The position numbers and the translations under genes are program-made. DNA of 64,000 nt from Symbiodinium natans (lineage: Eukaryota > Sar > Dinophyceae > Suessiales > Symbiodiniaceae): the NCBI GenBank assembly GCA_905221605.1, contig CAJNDS010000113.1, forward strand, positions 1,100,582 through 1,164,581, read 5' to 3'. The stretch's first letter is position 1. Each line of letters opens with the position of its first letter. Positions 59,723-64,000 of this stretch are shown here, piece by piece. The notes below the pieces were generated by a model that was not told where the DNA came from, searched no databases, and saw nothing but the letters and a program-made list of their open reading frames with translations.

Positions 59723-60015
59723 TCACAAATTGGAAAACGCTCTGGACCACTGGAACTTCAAGAGTCGGAATTCTTGGAGAAGGACACGCTGCACGGAGGC
59801 CTCGGAGAGAATCGGGCAACGTAGCACCACATCGTTTCCTGGCACATCTTAGTTGTCCAGTAACCTGGGGGACTTAAAGGTTAACCTTTGGGATTCTAAG
59901 GGGATTCTACTACCCCAAAAAGGTTAAAGGTTACCTACTCTACTACTAGGACATGGAAGTATGGAAACGGGCTCTGCGCGCTGTGTTGATTTCTCCGTCG
60001 TTCCGCCAAGCCCCA
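59723..60015 (-). CDS. Unknown protein C-terminus split by introner C2
   Basis: Exon 60015-59955 (QHSAQSPFPYF) joins exon 59847-59723 (HVPGNDVVLRCPILSEASVQ, then LLQEFRLLKFQWSRAF and a TGA) when C2 plus one ACAT copy is removed. An internal GT-AG alternative inside the element leaves an in-frame stop, so the acceptor must lie at the element's last AG. The donor dinucleotide would be AT. Product unknown. Confidence 0.5.
59848..59950. mobile_element. Element C2 (103 bp), TSD ACAT
   Basis: About 90% identical to C1 by eye; ACAT at 59844-59847 and 59951-59954. Confidence 0.9.
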
Positions 60016-60991
60016 TTTTTACCCGCCGACGTCTGCCAGATTCATGGATTCACATACGTGGCCTTTCAACAGCTAAGTATACTTCTCAGCTTGTGGAGTA
60101 TTCGTGGGCGGTCAACACGCCCGACCGACTTGGATACCAAGTAGAGGGGTTATCGACCAGCAGATGTTGAGCAGGGGAATGAGGATGAATCAGGGCCTCT
60201 AGCTTCTAGCTGTCTGCTTTTTGGGGTTCTTTTCCAAACACCTGCCTCAGATTTGGCCAAGGCGCCGAAGGCCGACGTTGCTGAGCAATCAATGGGAGCA
60301 GATCCGTGTTCACCCTGCAGGTGCTGAGTAACCCTAAACCCTAAACCCTAAACCCTAAACCCTAAACCCTAAACCCTTATCCCTAAACCCAACTCCTGCA
60401 CTAGTATGGAATGGGTGGTCTCAGTGCAACCCGACCTTTTTGGCAAACCCTTTGTTTCAGGGCTCCTGTGGAAGCTTTGGCAAACCCTAAACCCTGAACC
60501 CTAAACCCTAAACCCTTTTGAAACCCTAAACCCTAAACCCTGAACCCTAAACCCTCATCAGCCATGGTGTCCAAAGATGCGCGCCTCCAGCACTGCCTTC
60601 CAATCGAGAAGGAATGATTCTGGTACTGTTCTCGGATTGGACCCAGCCTCCCGGCTGGCAAATAGATGCATGTATGTTTTTTTACGTACACACACATGTG
60701 TATAGACATATATACATATATATATATATGTATCTTGTTTCTATGCATTTTCTTTTTGGTGTGTAATCTTCGAATGCAATAGATAAACCATACTGATCTA
60801 ACATCAATACTTCAAGGCAGCACAAAATCTTTCATGCGCACCAAGACCATCTATCTGCAGCAATCTGCATGGGCAAACCTCTGAAGAGGCAGTAGGCATT
60901 GACAGCCTGGCCTGCGTCACATAGCAGCCATCCTCCAGGGGTAGGGTTTAGGGTTTAGGGTGGTTTAGGGTGGTTTAGGGTGGTTTAGGGT

Positions 60992-61440
60992 TTAGGGTTT
61001 AGGGTTTAGGGCAGTTCTGGACAAGTGCTCCAGCTTTTGCGGATAATTCCTTTGGAAACTTATCGAGAAAATTACGTTTACTCTGGAACACCAGATGCCA
61101 CGCCAAGTAAAGGTGCACTGTTGGCACAGCTGCAATGAAATCCGCGCGGTGTTGATGAGACCAGACAAGCGCTGCAACTGCTAAAATACAGTTGCGTTGT
61201 CTAAAAAGTGGACGAAGACTTCGGAGAAAAGGACTTAGGGCAACGTTGGGGGGGGTGGGGGGGTTGTTTGTTAAATTGTCAAAAAAAAGCCTGTGCGGAA
61301 ACACCTCCCGAGGATCCTTGGAGGTGATGTGCATCACGACCTCAATGAGGACGCACTCGGCGCCGTGCGATGTCCCGACCGATGCAGATGCCCCCAAGAT
61401 ATGAATCTCTACATCGTCCTGGACGGCGCCTGAGCTTCTG
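60992..61440 (-). CDS. Unknown coding exon
   Basis: The minus-strand frame reads SGAVQDDVEIHILGASASVG, then HGAECVLIEVVMHITSKDPR, strongly protein-like and GC-rich. A second frame further on (61140-61010, HRADFIAAVPTVHLYLAWHL) could be a later exon, with the poly-G/AT-rich stretch near 61240-61290 as intron. No family is recognised. Confidence 0.45.
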
Positions 61441-61979
61441 CGACGTTACAACCAAGATACTGATTCGGCATTCATGATTGAACTCTATCTTCATCAGCTG
61501 CAGAGGGCATTTGGCCACTGTAGGATTTTTCTGAAGTTGCCAACATTTGCAAAGAGCTACAAGAAGAAATCGTGTCCAGAAGAGTAGAGCTGATTCGGAC
61601 GAAGGAACTTGTGACTTGACATAGCCGCAGGCCTGCGGCGTTGCACTCGTTGTCATGGAGAACTCTTCATGGCCTGTCTGACTTGGTGCTGCGCTATGTG
61701 TTGCGCCTATGGTGCGTCGTCTCTGCGGAGCCACCAGCAGTGCTGCTGCTGCCTCAGAGCAGCCTGAAGTGGCAGTCGGCCTGCAGGAATCCCAAAGCTT
61801 CAGGGTACGCTTTCGCGCGGTGGCAGTCCCACTACCTCAACCCACTCTGCATTTTTCTCATCTTCTACGTGTGCTCAGGTTTAGGGTTTAGGGGTTTAGG
61901 GGTTTAGGGGTTTAGGGGTTTAGGGGTTTAGGGTTTAGGGTTTAGGGTTTAGGGTTTAGGGTTTAGGGTTTAGGGTCGG

Positions 61980-62222
61980 GTGCTGCAAGCCCAGCGCCTC
62001 CAAAAGGCCAGCTTCCACCAAACTGCAGAGAGCGCGGCTGCATCAACGGCCTCTAAGGCTACAGCTTGGGAGGTTTCCCCATATACTGACAGTCCTTATC
62101 AGGGATTATAGTCCCCCCTATCAGAATCCCTGTTAGGAACTATTAGCATAAGGGGGAACGTCCCAAGCTACCGCACGCAAGGCAAGGAGAATGGCTCGGA
62201 GACTGAATTGCAGCCGGTCATT
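61980..62222 (-). CDS. Unknown exons split by introner A4
   Basis: Exon 62222 to about 62167 (RLQFSLRAILLALRAV) joins exon 62065-61985 (LEAVDAAALSAVWWKLAFWR) in frame after removal of A4 and one copy of its 8-bp duplication. Alanine/leucine-rich, helix-forming. Telomere-like repeats follow immediately on the 3' side. The exact removal does not offer a GT donor. Unknown product. Confidence 0.48.
62066..62166. mobile_element. Element A4 (101 bp), 8-bp TSD with one mismatch, intron
   Basis: Ends TTGGGAGGTTTCCCC and GGGGGAACGTCCCAA; flanks GCTACAGC (62058-62065) and GCTACCGC (62167-62174). Confidence 0.85.
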
Positions 62223-62950
62223 GTAAACAGCAGCTGTAAACAGCAGCTGTACACGATCAGCGACCCTCGCCTGGATGCACCGTATCAGGATGGGCTGTTA
62301 GGCCCGATCATGCCCAGAATCCAGGGTAAAATAGCCCCTAAACCCTAAACCCTAAACCCTAAACCCCAAACCCTAAACCCTAAACCCGTATCCGTGCCTC
62401 GGAGAGGCGACAGCCGTGCAACAGCTCCGACAGGAGCGACAGCGCTGGAGCTTGGGGAGCTGTCGCCTCTTGTAGCACTGCCTGCGCTGGAAGGCTTCGC
62501 TAGTGCAGGCGAAGACTGACATGCCATCTGATAGGGTTCTTAAGGTCCCAGTTTAGGGTTTAGGGTTTAGGGTTTAGGGTTTAGGGTTTAGGGGAGGGGG
62601 TTCTTGAGGGTGGTGTGTGGGCCCCATGGTTCCCTAACACTCCCCACTACTCCCTGAGGCTCCTTAAGCTTCCCTAAAGTTCCCGGGCTACCTACCCCAC
62701 GCCCCAGAACCCCCTCCCCTAAACCCTAAACCCTAAACCCTAAACCCTAAACCCTAAACCCTAAACCCTAAACCCTAAACCCTTTTCCCTAAACCCTAAA
62801 CCCTCCCTTAAGAACCCTATAACAGTCTGCAACACGGCTTCCCCAGCTGGCCAGCGCCGAGCGGGCGGCACAGGGAAGGGTCGTATCGCTGGGACCTGCT
62901 CGGAAACAGAACAGTCGAACTTTAAAGCTTGAGGGCTCAATGTACATGTG

Positions 62951-62994
<44 letters not shown>

Positions 62995-63463
62995 CGTCTG
63001 TATATATATATATATATATATGCATTTCTGCATGTCTTTGCGTTATTCAAAATGGCGTGTATACATAACGTGTTAAATGTTATGCGGTGGGCGGTGTACT
63101 GCAACTAAGTTAATGAGAAGAAAATCATCATAATGCATATATATATATATACATATATATATATACATACATCTAGAAACATATATATATATATATAGAT
63201 GCAACTCCCCAACCATGGCCAGCCACCGGGCAGCGTCAGGGTTCAAAGCCTTCAATTCGAAAGCTGCGGCCGGGTGACTTCGATCCTCTGGAACGACTTC
63301 CTGGTTGCTCAGATTGGCACCGCTTTGCGTTCCCTAAAAATGAAACTGAGAACCCAAACCATGAACCCTAAACCTTGAACCGCACAGCAACCTTAAAGTC
63401 TCCCCCCCCTCCCCGCCCTGGTGCATGCTGCTCAGGTCGATAAAACCCTAGCTACTTGCACAG

Positions 63464-63790
63464 TCAGGCTTCCCAAGTGTGCGCGCAACCTCTGTCTGAG
63501 GAATAGCAGACTTGTTCTGCAAGAAGCGACAGCGCCATGAACCTCGCCAGAAAGCACACATAACACATCAGGTACAAGCTGCGACCTGCAAATTTCTCTG
63601 GGCCAAGGGCACACCCTGCCATCTCAGCAACATGATCCTTGGTAGCCCGGTAACCATATTAAAAAAAGGGCACCTTTTTAGGGTTGGTTACTTTACAAAC
63701 AAAGGGGCAAAAGGGTACAACTGGGATAACAGAGGATCTCCAGCCAAGCGCGGGAGTCCATGCACCAGGGCAACACTGCTGACAGCGCCG
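63464..63790 (-). CDS. Unknown protein C-terminus with membrane helix, split by introner E3
   Basis: Exon 63790-63739 (SSVALVHGLPRLAG) joins exon 63637-63464 (DHVAEMAGCALGPEKFAGRS, then LYLMCYVCFLARFMALSLLA and a TGA at 63464-63466) after removal of E3 and one GATC copy. The junction falls between codons and the intron reads GA-AG. Another frame is open upstream, so the exon 1 reading is less sure than exon 2. Not recognised. Confidence 0.52.
63638..63734. mobile_element. Element E3 (97 bp), TSD GATC, intron
   Basis: Starts CTTGGTAGCCCGGTAACC; GATC at 63634-63637 and 63735-63738. Confidence 0.86.
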
Positions 63791-64000
63791 CGGCAACGTC
63801 ACGTCCTTCCTGACTGTCGCTTTGACATGCTTTGACCAGGAGGGTTTAGGGTTTAGGGTTTATGGGGGCTTTAAGGTTTAGAGCTCATGTTCGTGGACCT
63901 TCTGAGTTGGAATGTATCTACCTGCAGTGTGTTGGTCTTGCTATGTTCGACCTGGTATTATTTCCACTGGCTGCCAAAGCAGATCCTGCCCTGCCGAGCC

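Overview
The window is nuclear DNA of a dinoflagellate. The decisive evidence is an exact 22-nt copy of the dinoflagellate spliced-leader sequence on the minus strand at 40201-40222. It is supported by (TTTAGGG)n telomere-type repeats scattered throughout, by introns that often lack a GT donor, and by coding exons split by short transposon-like introns. I found no rRNA, tRNA, CRISPR array or organellar gene.

Every coding segment I can support lies on the minus strand, as expected for the long one-way gene clusters of dinoflagellates. Most are short exons whose products I cannot name. The best gene is an ionotropic glutamate receptor-like channel at about 24.6-27.45 kb. It has a ligand-binding half, M1, a pore loop, M3 with the YTANLASFL signature, and M4. 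It is followed directly by a multi-span membrane region at 22.9-24.5 kb that may be the same protein. Other candidate genes lie near 8.1-8.5, 9.1-9.5, 12.3-12.9, 14, 16.1-16.9, 28.5-29.25, 29.8-30.65, 31.7-32.0 (transporter-like), 35.8-36.3, 36.7-37.6, 46.25-47.5, 49.4, 50.5-50.8, 51.3-52.0, 54.8-55.1, 55.7-56.3, 59.7-60.0, 61.0-61.44, 62.0-62.2 and 63.46-63.8 kb.

The most interesting system is a set of short non-autonomous inverted-repeat elements (about 55-180 bp, at least nine families, here called A-H and J-K plus less certain ones). Many copies are flanked by perfect target-site duplications: 4 bp in families B, C, D, E, F, J and K, 8 bp in A, and 10 bp in one H copy. At most of these sites, deleting the element plus one duplication copy restores an open minus-strand reading frame. 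They behave as introner elements, meaning transposons that have become introns. In the clearest cases the 3' splice AG is the element's own last two bases, while the 5' dinucleotide comes from whatever target sequence was duplicated (GT, GC, GA, and apparently AC, AT or TT).

The rest is repeat DNA: more than 30 telomere-like arrays, each with its own homogenised variant (TTTAGGG, CCCCAAA, GGGCTTA, TTGAGGG, and 8-mers such as CCCTAAAA); a 183/184-bp satellite of about 25 units at 41.73-46.08 kb; a 1.2-kb degenerate 21-bp array at 17.69-18.87 kb running into a nearly 1-kb inverted repeat at 18.88-19.84 kb; a 40-46-bp degenerate array at 4.08-4.76 kb; and many microsatellites. Splice sites are inferred from frame continuity only, with no transcript evidence.
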